A DNA stretch of 63,352 bases from a virus. Shown here one piece after another: positions 8,713 to 16,127 of this stretch. The stretch's first letter is position 1. Each line of letters begins with the position of its first letter. Where the stretch lies: the IMG/VR virus record IMGVR_UViG_3300025326_000032, positions 1 to 63,352 of that record. One strand, given 5' to 3'. The notes under the pieces are model-generated. The model ran no database searches. It was not told the DNA's origin and saw only the letters and a program-made list of their open reading frames with translations. A program made the translations under genes and the position numbers.

Positions 8713-8968
8713 TTTAGAAGTAATAGCTGATATACTCAAAGCTAAAGAATATGTAGATAAGGCTATACATGCAGGAACAGTTATCTTTGAACGGGATGAT
8801 TTAGAACATATGCTAGATGCTATAGAAGCTATGGAGTATACAGCCATAGACTTACAGTTTGAAGCATGGCGTCTTAAGATGACTCTATGGAGTGATATGG
8901 GTAAGATTGATCCAGCCTGGAAGCCTAGTCCTAGTTTCATGGGTACAAGGAGTATACCTGATGTTTAA
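8705..8968 (+). CDS. Hypothetical helical protein, 87 aa
   Basis: Overlaps both neighbours by 8 bases. Helical; no motif recognised. Confidence 0.55.
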   Translation: MSSLEVIADILKAKEYVDKAIHAGTVIFERDDLEHMLDAIEAMEYTAIDLQFEAWRLKMTLWSDMGKIDPAWKPSPSFMGTRSIPDV

Positions 8969-9161
8969 TAATGATTTAGATAAAGCATATGGGTATAATG
9001 TCTATGTTTATAGTAAGATATCTAATCTAGAAGAACTTATAGCTTTTGATATAGAAGCATTGGAGGCTGTATTAGACGATAAGGAGTTCGGGTATAATAT
9101 GGATTCTTATTATGATGAGTCTAACAGATTTGAGTTCTACTATTCTCAGAATATTAACTAA
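8961..9161 (+). CDS. Hypothetical acidic protein, 66 aa
   Basis: Start at 8961 overlaps the preceding stop by 8 bases; an upstream in-frame ATG at 8892 would overlap that gene by 77 bases and is less likely. Tyr/Asp-rich and acidic. Function unknown. Confidence 0.5.
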   Translation: MFNNDLDKAYGYNVYVYSKISNLEELIAFDIEALEAVLDDKEFGYNMDSYYDESNRFEFYYSQNIN

Positions 9162-9187
9162 TATAAGTTATATAAGTAATACTAGTA

Positions 9188-9634
9188 ATGCGCCAGAAGC
9201 CTAAGTATAAGTATCGTAGGGGCCAGAATCCTAACAGTCAAAAGAATCTCAAGATAGGACAGGCTATTGCTCATAAGAGTAATCGGACGCCTGCTATTTC
9301 AGGTGCAGCGGGTGATAATCTAGTTACTCTACCAGTAAATGTAGAGTTTGCACTTAGTCGTGCATGGCCTCAGTTATCAAGGCGTGAAAGACAAATATTG
9401 TACTTATATTTAATTAAGGGATTAACACGTTCAGAGTTATGTGAGATACTAATAGTAGCAGTGGGAACATTGAATTTCTATAGTCAGAGAATACGTGAAA
9501 AGCTTGGAGCTAGAACAGCTCCACAATCTTATGCTATTGCAGCTATTAGATATTATCAAGAACTACAGATTATAACTCAAGTGCTTACATCTATGGCTGT
9601 TTATCCTTACCCAGCTAGTCTAGCAGGAAGATAG
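9188..9634 (+). CDS. LuxR-type helix-turn-helix DNA-binding protein
   Basis: 148 aa. The N-terminus is basic. Residues about 64-125 are a LuxR/GerE-like HTH: LSRRERQILYLYLIKGLTRSE, then a recognition helix region and IREKLGA.TAPQSYAIA. There is no receiver or ligand-binding domain, so this is a stand-alone DNA-binding module, probably a phage transcription regulator. A sigma region 4-like role is the alternative. Confidence 0.75.
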   Translation: MRQKPKYKYRRGQNPNSQKNLKIGQAIAHKSNRTPAISGAAGDNLVTLPVNVEFALSRAWPQLSRRERQILYLYLIKGLTRSELCEILIVAVGTLNFYSQRIREKLGARTAPQSYAIAAIRYYQELQIITQVLTSMAVYPYPASLAGR

Positions 9635-9637
9635 AAC

Positions 9638-9787
9638 ATGAGTAATAATAATTCAAGAATGCCTGTTATACTTATAATAGTTATAGTAGCTATAGTGGTC
9701 TTTTTAGTACCTCTATATATACTAATACCTCTGTGCTTAGTAATCATTGTAGCGATCCTGTTACTTAACACTACTAAGAAGAAATAG
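9638..9787 (+). CDS. Small membrane protein, 49 aa
   Basis: Translation is almost all hydrophobic from residue 8 to 44 (VILIIVIVAIVVFLVPLYIL) with a TTKKK tail, enough for two short or one long membrane segment. It is 3 bases after the HTH gene. Function unknown; a host-membrane modulator is one option. Confidence 0.6.
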   Translation: MSNNNSRMPVILIIVIVAIVVFLVPLYILIPLCLVIIVAILLLNTTKKK

Positions 9788-9788
9788 A

Positions 9789-10103
9789 ATGGATAGTCTT
9801 CTTGTATGCACACTGATAACCGATATGGATGTAACTCCTATCCCTAGTTATAAAGATAGATGCGCTTCTTGTAAGTCTGAGATATGGGTTGCAGAATCTA
9901 CCAAAGAACTAGGCAAGTTAAATAAGATGTGTACTGACTGTTTTCTAGAGTCAGGCTTAGGTAGTATAGGTGAAGCCACTATGAGTAATGAACAGCGTAG
10001 AGAACTTAAAGAGATAATGGGATATACTGACAAAGAAATAGATAAGCTGTTGGCAAGATACAGTGATAGAATACGTCAGATATCTGGAACAAGTGATAAC
10101 TAG
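9789..10103 (+). CDS. Zinc-ribbon protein, 104 aa
   Basis: CASC (about 25-28) and CTDC (about 48-51) make a zinc ribbon, followed by a helical C-terminus. Only 1 base separates it from the membrane-protein gene. A start at the internal ATG of MDVTPIPSYKDRC is also possible. Confidence 0.6.
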   Translation: MDSLLVCTLITDMDVTPIPSYKDRCASCKSEIWVAESTKELGKLNKMCTDCFLESGLGSIGEATMSNEQRRELKEIMGYTDKEIDKLLARYSDRIRQISGTSDN

Positions 10104-10117
10104 CTGAGATCAGATAT

Positions 10118-10142
10118 GCCGAAGTGGTGGAATGGTAGACAC
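10118..10142 (+). pseudogene. 5' half of a tRNA-Leu gene (remnant)
   Basis: GCCGAAGTGGTGGAATGGTA (10118-10137) plus GACAC reproduces the acceptor 5' strand and D-arm of a bacterial tRNA-Leu. Then the sequence changes abruptly into protein-coding sequence. No matching 3' half is present before the next tRNA. Confidence 0.65.
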
Positions 10143-10287
10143 TGCAGTGATTAAAGTGTATGGCCCATATGTTAGAGAAGATGGAAGAAAGCATGTAATA
10201 CTTTATGATGGAACTCGACGGACAGAGTGTCATTTTGCAGTAGACATTGTGCAGGTAAAAGAAATGCGGGAGTGCTGGAATAGGTAG
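10132..10287 (+). pseudogene. N-terminal fragment of an HNH-type homing endonuclease, embedded in tRNA sequence
   Basis: A 51-aa frame. Residues 7-31 (IKVYGPYVREDGRKHVILYD then GTRRT) match the standard N-terminal segment of phage HNH homing endonucleases, where YGPY..KDGR leads into the HNH domain. The HNH part is missing. The start codon lies in the D-arm of the tRNA-Leu remnant, and the stop codon lies in the D-arm of the intact tRNA-Leu at 10266. Probably a decayed endonuclease left after insertion in a tRNA cluster. Confidence 0.6.
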
Positions 10288-10350
10288 ACAGGCTCGTCTT
10301 AAAAATGAGTGTCGAAAGACGTAAGGGTTCAAGTCCCTTCTCCCGCACCA
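10266..10350 (+). tRNA. tRNA-Leu (anticodon UAA)
   Basis: Acceptor GCGGGAG pairs with CTCCCGC. D-arm CTG...CAG. The anticodon stem CTCGT/ATGAG encloses loop CTTAAAA with anticodon TAA. The long variable arm TGTCGAAAGACG is typical of class II tRNAs. T-arm AAGGG TTCAAGT CCCTT. CCA is encoded. It reads UUA, which is common in this AT-rich genome. Confidence 0.93.
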
Positions 10351-10353
10351 AAT

Positions 10354-10428
10354 GCTGCTGTAGCTTAATGGTAGAGCAGATGCCTTTTAAGCATCCAGAT
10401 ATAGGTTCGACTCCTATCAGCAGTACCA
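10354..10428 (+). tRNA. tRNA-Lys (anticodon UUU)
   Basis: Acceptor GCTGCTG/CAGCAGT, D-arm GCTTAATGGTAGAGC, anticodon stem GATGC/GCATC with loop CTTTTAA (anticodon TTT), T-arm ATAGG TTCGACT CCTAT, and an encoded CCA. It is three bases from the tRNA-Leu and probably co-transcribed with it. Confidence 0.93.
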
Positions 10429-10503
10429 GTTTAACCTGAATTCTAAAATCGGTTCAAAGCGCTGATACTAAAATAGGCTGAAAACGGTTCAAGCGTCTGA
10501 ACG

Positions 10504-10612
10504 GGTGCAGTAGGTGCAGCTCAGATGATTCAGATTCGGGGCCGGCAAAGTTTCTCTCAGCCCGAAGATGCTCAAACTGATACTTGACAAACATTCAGAT
10601 CCGTGGTATAAT
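10504..10612 (+). promoter_or_regulatory. Strong sigma70-type promoter with shared upstream element
   Basis: TTGACA at 10584-10589, 17-base spacer, TATAAT at 10607-10612: consensus at both boxes. The spacer begins AACATTCAGAT, close to the promoter at 2601. GGTGCAGTAGG at 10504-10514 recurs at 2516. Extra TCAGAT copies lie at 10521 and 10530. It drives the small-protein operon 10654-14728. Confidence 0.85.
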
Positions 10613-10653
10613 AAACAGAGAAAAAAAAGAGACAAATAAGGAGAGTTCTCAGA

Positions 10654-10752
10654 GTGCAGTTCTTGAAAGGGGCAGCACATGAAGAAAAAGCAGCGTCACA
10701 TAGCGGCGCTTGTTGTGCTTCTAACGGTCGGTTTGTAGTAAAAGGAGATTAA
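10654..10752 (+). CDS. 32-aa leader protein (GTG start)
   Basis: GTG start with AAGGAG at 10638-10643, just downstream of the promoter. A competing frame at 10679-10738 (MKKKQRHIAALVVLLTVGL) is signal-peptide-like and preceded by GAAAGGGG, so either or both may be translated. Function unknown. Confidence 0.4.
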   Translation: MQFLKGAAHEEKAASHSGACCASNGRFVVKGD

Positions 10753-10758
10753 GTAGTT

Positions 10759-11088
10759 ATGGAGCGTATGTATCGAATCAGGATTATGGGTAGTTTCAAT
10801 CCATATAATCGAGGAGAATCAGAGACTTTAGAGCAACGAGCAATTAGCCAAATTGCTGATATGCTTAGATATGATTCAGGTGTTGTAGAGAGCATCGAAG
10901 TCAGTGGTGTACGAAATAATCAGCTAACAGCAGTCATAGCGTGTGCGGGATTCACCCCTAGACGATGGGAGAGTTTCGGATTTTACACAGAGGAAATCGA
11001 GAGCTGGAAAGTTAAGGAGACAGAATGGGGGATGTTTGCTAGAGAGGCTACACAAGCAGCCAAGAAGATTCTAGAAAGGAGCGACTAG
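10759..11088 (+). CDS. Hypothetical protein, 109 aa
   Basis: AAAGGAG lies 10-15 bases before the start. Alpha/beta with conserved-looking aromatic residues. First sizeable gene of the operon from promoter 10584. No family recognised. Confidence 0.6.
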   Translation: MERMYRIRIMGSFNPYNRGESETLEQRAISQIADMLRYDSGVVESIEVSGVRNNQLTAVIACAGFTPRRWESFGFYTEEIESWKVKETEWGMFAREATQAAKKILERSD

Positions 11089-11093
11089 GGGAA

Positions 11094-11276
11094 ATGGCAA
11101 GCACAGTTGTTGAAGTTACAAGCCTCCCCGCTTGTGACTTCTGTGATGATACGGCTCAGTTTGATGGAAGAACTAAGCATGGGTTCTGGGCCTATATGTG
11201 TGGACGATGTTTCAGTCACAATGGTATGAGTCTAGGGCTTGGCGTAGGCCAGAAGCTCACAGTTAAAGGAGCGTAA
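11094..11276 (+). CDS. Zinc-ribbon protein, 60 aa
   Basis: CDFC (14-17) and CGRC (36-39) with AQFDGRTKHGFWAYMC between and a Gly-rich tail. The pattern resembles small proteins common in phages of Gram-positive bacteria. Probably binds zinc; role unknown. Confidence 0.7.
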   Translation: MASTVVEVTSLPACDFCDDTAQFDGRTKHGFWAYMCGRCFSHNGMSLGLGVGQKLTVKGA

Positions 11277-11281
11277 CTGAA

Positions 11282-11611
11282 ATGCTTATCCAAGAGAACA
11301 TCAGACGTATGAAGCCCGTCCTAGTCCTAGTGCCACGTCAGCTAAAGGAGCGTAGCAAGATAGGCCATTACCACGAATGCTACTTTTGCGAGGATAAGAA
11401 AGTCAGATGCGTCGATACATTCTATGTCAGACGCACCGGACTAGGTGACTTCACTATCTGTCGTACTTGTGCCAAGCTAGATGACATGAAAGGGCTGTTT
11501 CCTAAGCTAACTGCAATGCTCAAGATACGCGATAATCACTCACATGATCCTTATGCAATGAAGGCATATAAGGAAATACTGAATGTGGGTGCAGCGAAAG
11601 GAGGAAAGTAA
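11282..11611 (+). CDS. Zinc-finger protein, 109 aa
   Basis: CYFC...C and CRTC (residues about 34-37, 44, 59-62) suggest a treble-clef or ribbon fold after a basic N-terminus. AAAGGAG precedes the start. Function unknown. Confidence 0.6.
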   Translation: MLIQENIRRMKPVLVLVPRQLKERSKIGHYHECYFCEDKKVRCVDTFYVRRTGLGDFTICRTCAKLDDMKGLFPKLTAMLKIRDNHSHDPYAMKAYKEILNVGAAKGGK

Positions 11612-11614
11612 ATA

Positions 11615-11815
11615 ATGAAGTTTCCACAATACCTATGGCGTATAGGCACTCGTGAAGGCGCGATACTTCTTAGGCGAGGTAATACACCAGATGAAGCTTT
11701 AGCTAAGTATTCAGTACCCTCTCGATTGCTACCCATAGGCATTGCAGATCATTGTGAACTCAGTGACAGGCAACGCTATGACTACGATCATCCTTGGGAC
11801 TGGATGAATAGCTAA
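11615..11815 (+). CDS. Hypothetical protein, 66 aa
   Basis: Preceded by GGAGGAAAG. Small alpha/beta protein ending in a Trp/Asp-rich segment (RYDYDHPWDWMNS). No family recognised. Confidence 0.55.
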   Translation: MKFPQYLWRIGTREGAILLRRGNTPDEALAKYSVPSRLLPIGIADHCELSDRQRYDYDHPWDWMNS

Positions 11816-11833
11816 TAAAGGAGAAAGATAGAA

Positions 11834-12013
11834 ATGGCACAAACAGAAGAGAACCGTCGTCTGGATGTAAAAGAGTTTCTGGATATGGCAATCTCGTATA
11901 TCCAGCAAGCAGACAGAAGTTGTGTCACACCGGAGGCTCATCATCTAGGATCAGCATTAAAGTTAATTACAATTGTTAGAGAAGCGGAAACATCAGATAT
12001 GAGGACAACCTGA
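11834..12013 (+). CDS. Hypothetical helical protein, 59 aa
   Basis: AAAGGAGAAAG precedes the ATG. Translation begins MAQTEENRRLDVKEFLDMAI; helical and charged. Spacing and coding character match the surrounding operon. Confidence 0.55.
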   Translation: MAQTEENRRLDVKEFLDMAISYIQQADRSCVTPEAHHLGSALKLITIVREAETSDMRTT

Positions 12014-12015
12014 AA

Positions 12016-12207
12016 ATGAGTGCAGTAATCTCAGAACAAGAACTACCGGAGCTAACAAGCGAGGAGCAGGCTTTAATATATGAAATAGAGAATAGTACTA
12101 GTATTAATAGTAATACTATTAGTAGATATCTGTTGTTCTTGCAGGAGCGTAGAAAGCTGACCGATGTGATTATCGACGCTAAGCTTAGAGTAGCGCAGGA
12201 GGCATAA
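12016..12207 (+). CDS. Hypothetical helical protein, 63 aa
   Basis: Two bases after the preceding stop. Helical, possibly a small coiled coil (YLLFLQERRKLTDVIID). No motif. Confidence 0.5.
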   Translation: MSAVISEQELPELTSEEQALIYEIENSTSINSNTISRYLLFLQERRKLTDVIIDAKLRVAQEA

Positions 12208-12208
12208 A

Positions 12209-12451
12209 ATGCTCTACATCGTTACAGTTGACTTAGGAAAGAGATTTGAGGTTATTAGCAAACATGATAGATTCCATAAGAAGCGAGGCCCTTGTCCTAT
12301 ACAGCCTTTAATAGAATGCACAGATATTACAGGGGCACATCATTCAGCAGTTGTAGAAGCTCGAAGCGAACAAGAAGCGAAAGACGTATTCTGTAACTGC
12401 AACACTACAAGAGTAGAAGTAGTTAATACTAATATCTGGAAGACTGAATAA
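12209..12451 (+). CDS. Hypothetical protein, 80 aa
   Basis: CAGGAGG precedes the start. Mainly beta with scattered Cys (CP, CT, CNC). Its stop abuts the next start. Function unknown. Confidence 0.5.
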   Translation: MLYIVTVDLGKRFEVISKHDRFHKKRGPCPIQPLIECTDITGAHHSAVVEARSEQEAKDVFCNCNTTRVEVVNTNIWKTE

Positions 12452-12802
12452 ATGCCTGATATAATCAGAGTCAAAGGTGAGATAGTAGCAATCAAGCCAC
12501 CTAGACGAGCTGACCGTTACGATCCAGATGCTATGGGTATAACAGTCAAACCATCAGGTTCTATGACAGCTTACTGGTTCCGTTGGAATCTAGAAACCAG
12601 AGGTATGCTCAGGAAGGGAGAGATTATAGATATACAGGCTGTTCAGTCCGGTAAGTCCGATGACGGTAAGATGGTATTCCTATCCAGAGTTAAAATAGAA
12701 GGAGATAAGATATGTACCCATAGTCTTATAGTGCGAGAAGGTAAGAAGTACATCTGTGAAGCCTGTGGTGTGGGTGCAGTTGTTTCAGTCAAGGAGGAAT
12801 AA
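12452..12802 (+). CDS. Possible OB-fold protein with C-terminal CxxC, 116 aa
   Basis: A run of beta strands (IIRVKGEIVAIK, MGITVKPSG, KGEIIDIQAV, MVFLSRVKIE) looks like an OB-fold or SH3-like barrel. The C-terminus holds C...H and CEAC, a possible zinc site. Nucleic-acid binding is plausible but not shown. Confidence 0.5.
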   Translation: MPDIIRVKGEIVAIKPPRRADRYDPDAMGITVKPSGSMTAYWFRWNLETRGMLRKGEIIDIQAVQSGKSDDGKMVFLSRVKIEGDKICTHSLIVREGKKYICEACGVGAVVSVKEE

Positions 12803-12805
12803 AAG

Positions 12806-13105
12806 ATGGCGTGTGAATGTGGGTATATAGGAAAGACATACTTAGTTAATATAGAAGTCTGTCAGGAATGTGAGCCAGATAGAACTAATGCTTTAGATGA
12901 GTTAGAGAAAGAGAATCCAGTTATCTCATTAAGAATAGATGATGCTGGCTCTATATGGATTGGTTTTCCTAGGACAAAGACAAGCCATCTGCAACCTAGT
13001 TCTTATAATCCAGTAATGCCTGTCAGTAGTCTAGCTTATGTGTTGTCTGATAGGTTTAACAAAGATATAACAGATACAGTGTTTGAGCTAAGAGAAAAGA
13101 TATAA
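12806..13105 (+). CDS. Small zinc-binding protein, 99 aa
   Basis: CECGYIG at 3-9 and CQEC at 18-21 form a likely zinc ribbon; a mixed alpha/beta domain follows. AAGGAGGAAT precedes the start. Not recognised. Confidence 0.55.
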   Translation: MACECGYIGKTYLVNIEVCQECEPDRTNALDELEKENPVISLRIDDAGSIWIGFPRTKTSHLQPSSYNPVMPVSSLAYVLSDRFNKDITDTVFELREKI

Positions 13106-13114
13106 GGAGTTAAT

Positions 13115-13192
13115 ATGACATCTAATGAGAAGATGAGCGCAGCTACACTACTAATAGGCACGTTCGTAATAGCAATACTGTATCACTTGTAA
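13115..13192 (+). CDS. 25-aa single-pass membrane peptide
   Basis: Reads MTSNEKMSAATLLIGTFVIA, then ILYHL: a short polar head and one membrane helix. TAAGGAG is correctly placed. Similar micro-proteins occur at 13734 and 62229. Confidence 0.5.
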   Translation: MTSNEKMSAATLLIGTFVIAILYHL

Positions 13193-13208
13193 AGGAGTGT
13201 GCAAAGGA

Positions 13209-13466
13209 ATGGTAGCACATATTCAGCATCCAGATTCGCATGTATATGGACTAATTGATAACTGTCCTAGATGTGCTGAACATGCAGAACATCCATTTGA
13301 CGGTCTGGATGATAGGAATTTAAAAACCCTTATTCTTAAAGTTCGTTTGGATGACGAACCAAGAAGTCAAAATGAAGCTGAGGCAATGTACCGTATAGGA
13401 AAGGCTATTCTTATATCTGATAAGATAAAGTCTCTTGAAGAAGAGATAGGTAAAAAGGAGGCGTAG
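13209..13466 (+). CDS. Hypothetical protein with His/Cys motif, 85 aa
   Basis: ATG 13209 is favoured (AAAGGAG 11 bases upstream); an in-frame GTG at 13197 is possible. The N-terminal H-x3-HP...CPRC...H pattern may bind metal. C-terminal half helical. Confidence 0.5.
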   Translation: MVAHIQHPDSHVYGLIDNCPRCAEHAEHPFDGLDDRNLKTLILKVRLDDEPRSQNEAEAMYRIGKAILISDKIKSLEEEIGKKEA

Positions 13467-13472
13467 GAGATA

Positions 13473-13727
13473 ATGATTAAAATATCCAGTGATGATATCA
13501 AAGCTATACAAGAATATGGCTTCTTTGGTCATTCTACTGGATGTTATTCTGAATGGGGTGCAGTGATAGGAGATAACGAGTATATCGTAATACTGGATGA
13601 TTTAGGAGATTCAATAGCTCATAGAAGTGAGTTTGATTTCAGTGATGTGTTTGTAAGAATACATCATCCAGAGAACATAACACCACTACCCGTATTTGAC
13701 GATATCTTTGAAGTAAAGGAGTTATAA
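13473..13727 (+). CDS. Hypothetical acidic protein, 84 aa
   Basis: AAAAGGAGGCG lies before the start. Acidic, beta-rich (YIVILDDLGDSIAHR). No family recognised. Confidence 0.5.
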   Translation: MIKISSDDIKAIQEYGFFGHSTGCYSEWGAVIGDNEYIVILDDLGDSIAHRSEFDFSDVFVRIHHPENITPLPVFDDIFEVKEL

Positions 13728-13733
13728 GTTATA

Positions 13734-13820
13734 ATGAAAGACTATCTCAATGCACTAGGATATCTACTTATAGTACTTATAGTACTTATAGTTATGTTAG
13801 GATATAAGGTGGTGACTTAA
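13734..13820 (+). CDS. 28-aa single-pass membrane peptide
   Basis: Hydrophobic stretch LGYLLIVLIVLIVMLGY with short polar ends. AAGGAG lies upstream at about 13716. Its stop abuts the next ATG. Confidence 0.5.
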   Translation: MKDYLNALGYLLIVLIVLIVMLGYKVVT

Positions 13821-14081
13821 ATGTCTAGTAACTATCCACCTGGAGTTACGGGTGCAGAGTTCCAGATAGCAGGGCCTGACTACGAAAAGGAATCTACAGT
13901 CCTATGCTCTAAGTGCAGAGGTCATACTACGGAGTTGGGTTTCAGAGGCGAGCGGTGGTTAGTATGTCAGCGTGAAGGCTGCAATGAGACTATGGACTTA
14001 GAGCCATCCCGCTTTGATGAACCAGATCCAGATAGAGCATATGACGAAGCTCGTGACCGCAAGATGTTCGGAGATGAGTAG
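13821..14081 (+). CDS. Zinc-ribbon protein, 86 aa
   Basis: CSKC (29-32) and C-x4-C (49-54) form a zinc ribbon. The C-terminus is acidic (EPDPDRAYDEARD). Overlaps the next gene by 8 bases. Confidence 0.6.
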   Translation: MSSNYPPGVTGAEFQIAGPDYEKESTVLCSKCRGHTTELGFRGERWLVCQREGCNETMDLEPSRFDEPDPDRAYDEARDRKMFGDE

Positions 14082-14256
14082 TATAGAATCAGTAACCGCT
14101 AATGTCAAAGGCTATTGCAAGAATCCAGGCTGTCAAAAGGATAACATACCAGTCTCAGGAGCCATATGTCTCATATGTTCTTCGGAAGATAGAGAGGCTT
14201 TCCATTGCCATAACCACATTAAATCTCACATGACTAAGTATCATAATAAGGAGTAG
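14074..14256 (+). CDS. Zinc-finger protein, 60 aa
   Basis: Start at 14074 fits the 8-base overlap; the upstream ATG at 14014 would overlap by 68 bases. C-x4-C, CLIC and H-x3-H patterns suggest two metal sites. Function unknown. Confidence 0.55.
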   Translation: MSSIESVTANVKGYCKNPGCQKDNIPVSGAICLICSSEDREAFHCHNHIKSHMTKYHNKE

Positions 14257-14263
14257 TATACTA

Positions 14264-14476
14264 ATGGAAAATCTTCCTGTATTTCAGATAGATAGAGCGG
14301 ATGATTTATCCTATAAGTTCACTGTTAATGATGATCCAGAAGGGAGAGAATGGATACTTCTTAGAATACAAGCACAGATAGGAGATTCACTTAATATAGC
14401 ATTCTCTTCTGAGGATGAAGTAATACGTTTTATATCTACCCTCTTGAGACATTATACCGATGATACGGTAGGATAA
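14264..14476 (+). CDS. Hypothetical protein, 70 aa
   Basis: AAGGAG at 14248-14253 precedes the start. Small acidic alpha/beta protein. No family recognised. Confidence 0.5.
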   Translation: MENLPVFQIDRADDLSYKFTVNDDPEGREWILLRIQAQIGDSLNIAFSSEDEVIRFISTLLRHYTDDTVG

Positions 14477-14518
14477 AGATATCATAATAAGCAGTACTAA
14501 GATTGAGGAGTGTTAGAT

Positions 14519-14728
14519 ATGAGCACGCAAAAGACAGAAAGTATGGAAACCTTCTTATCTGGTATCTCCAAAGCCTTGTTCGGTCATGCTAGAGACGAAG
14601 GAGTATGTGTTACCTGTGGCTCTGAGCGGGTGCAGGAGAACCAGTTTAGAGATGCACTCAGCCTAAGAGAATATCAGATATCTCGTATGTGTCAAGACTG
14701 TCAAGATCAAATATTTACAGAGTCCTAG
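14519..14728 (+). CDS. Zinc-ribbon protein, 69 aa
   Basis: GAGGAG at 14505-14510 supports ATG 14519 over GTG 14510. CVTC (about 32-35) and CQDC (about 61-64) form a zinc ribbon. Last gene of the operon from 10584. Confidence 0.6.
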   Translation: MSTQKTESMETFLSGISKALFGHARDEGVCVTCGSERVQENQFRDALSLREYQISRMCQDCQDQIFTES

Positions 14729-14821
14729 TCACACGAAACCCGAACATAAATCCTAGTCTAAAAGCGCCATTTCGTATCTAACTGGCGGTATAAATCGTTC
14801 TCAAGATGATGATGAAAAGCC

Positions 14822-14850
14822 TTGACAAGCAATTCAGTTTATGCTATTCT
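14822..14850 (+). promoter_or_regulatory. Sigma70-type promoter for the 14916 gene
   Basis: TTGACA 14822-14827, 17-base spacer containing TTCAG, -10 TATTCT 14845-14850. The spacer TCAG places it in the same promoter group as 2601, 10584 and 59347. Confidence 0.75.
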
Positions 14851-14915
14851 AGGAGCGTAGGAACGGGCATTTTATGGGCAAGGTTCGGCCCACAAGCATA
14901 GAGAGGAGAACCCAG

Positions 14916-15506
14916 ATGGCTACTCCAAGCGACAAGGTTCGGGAACTGGCAGAGCGCCTAGCAAAGCTTAGTCCTGAAGCTCAAGAGGAAGAGATAGCGC
15001 GGATAGACCGCAATGTCTCAAAGCGGGAAGCTAAGGCTCAGAAGGGAGTTCTAGAGGTACACAAAACAGAGATTGCCTCTGCATTCGTAGACACGCTGAA
15101 TCTCTACTGCCGTGAAAAAAAGATTGATGTTGCAACCGTATTGCCGCTGAATACACATATCGCAATGGCTGCAGACGGTAGTGGTATTACGGGCACAATC
15201 TCTGGTAAGCGTGGCAGTTCTGGTGGTGGAGGTGGGACTCGTTCGCCTAGTTTCTTCAAGCAGAAGGGCGTCAGTGCTATCAAGCTAAACGGTAAGTCCC
15301 TTGAGAAGGCTACTGAATCTGAGGTTCTGCGTGTTGCTCATGGTGTCAAGACAGCTAAGGAAGTCTATGGCACTGCATCCCCTCACGCCGTTGCATTACA
15401 GACCGAGAACCAAGAGAAGATTAAGAGTATGGGCTTCGTTGCTGTTCTTGAAGATGGCAGCGAGGTTCCGCTTATCAGTCTGTACAGTAACGGTAACGGT
15501 AGTTAA
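14916..15506 (+). CDS. Paralogue A of a two-copy phage protein family, 196 aa
   Basis: ATG 14916 has AGAGGAG upstream; the in-frame start at 14874 would be too close to the promoter. The N-terminal half is a charged coiled coil (VRELAERLAKLSPEAQEEE). The C-terminal half has the block SGKRG..GGGG..RSPS, then LNGK, then AKEVYGTASPHAV. The same block occurs in the 16128 protein. Monocistronic: own promoter and own strong terminator. The layout resembles nucleoid-protein-like organisation (oligomerisation helix plus a basic Gly-rich segment), but no known family is recognised. Probably abundant. Confidence 0.75.
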   Translation: MATPSDKVRELAERLAKLSPEAQEEEIARIDRNVSKREAKAQKGVLEVHKTEIASAFVDTLNLYCREKKIDVATVLPLNTHIAMAADGSGITGTISGKRGSSGGGGGTRSPSFFKQKGVSAIKLNGKSLEKATESEVLRVAHGVKTAKEVYGTASPHAVALQTENQEKIKSMGFVAVLEDGSEVPLISLYSNGNGS

Positions 15507-15540
15507 TCATCCAGCCATAGCCCGTTCCAGCTAGATAACA

Positions 15541-15579
15541 GAGACCCAGGGTTTTAGATAGCTCTGGGTCTCTTGTTTT
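15541..15579 (+). terminator. Rho-independent terminator
   Basis: GAGACCCAG and CTGGGTCTC form a 9-bp perfect stem with a 14-base loop, followed by TTGTTTT. It ends the single-gene transcript of the 14916 gene. Confidence 0.88.
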
Positions 15580-16048
15580 GCCCTTTAATCTGATATTAAC
15601 AGTTTTAGATTACTCAGCCTTATCAGTGGATTCAGATTCAGCCGAGGTTTAGGGCGTTCAGATATCAGATTGGGTGCAGATTTAAATTCAGATTTAGAAA
15701 TCTCAGTTAGAATTACCGTTTGTGAATTTTGTGTGAAGATTATAGGCTAACCTGAACACTGAAGCCCTTTAAATAGCTGCACCCAACTGAGAAATCTAAC
15801 CCTAATCTCACTACCTAAAAACATACCGAAGATATGATAAGGCGAACATGCGATTACATATTGTCCGTAGGACACTAACTCTGTTTAGAACATATGATTA
15901 TATCTAGATTTCGATATTGTGTACGCGCCTGAGCGCATAGCTTTTATGTTCTTTTTGAAGGCTAACCTCACTACAAAAGAGTCTAACTAGATAGTGTTTA
16001 GAACACCCTTCCGTAAAAAGATTCACGGAATAAACCGTCATTTAGGGA
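15580..16048. other. 470-base gene-free stretch with TCAGAT repeats
   Basis: No frame of note. TCAGAT occurs at 15632, 15658, 15665 and 15688, and GGGTGCAGATTT near 15673. The same words accompany the promoters at 2601 and 10584. CTGCACCC near 15777 is the reverse complement of GGGTGCAG. A regulatory or replication-related role is possible. Confidence 0.4.
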
Positions 16049-16076
16049 TTGACAAGTCTAGATATGCCCCTACAAT
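16049..16076 (+). promoter_or_regulatory. Sigma70-type promoter for the 16128 gene
   Basis: TTGACA 16049-16054, 16-base spacer, -10 TACAAT 16071-16076. The start codon follows about 50 bases later. Confidence 0.7.
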
Positions 16077-16127
16077 TAACAAGGATAGAGAACGGGGATA
16101 CCTAGCAGAGAAAGCGGGGACATAGAA

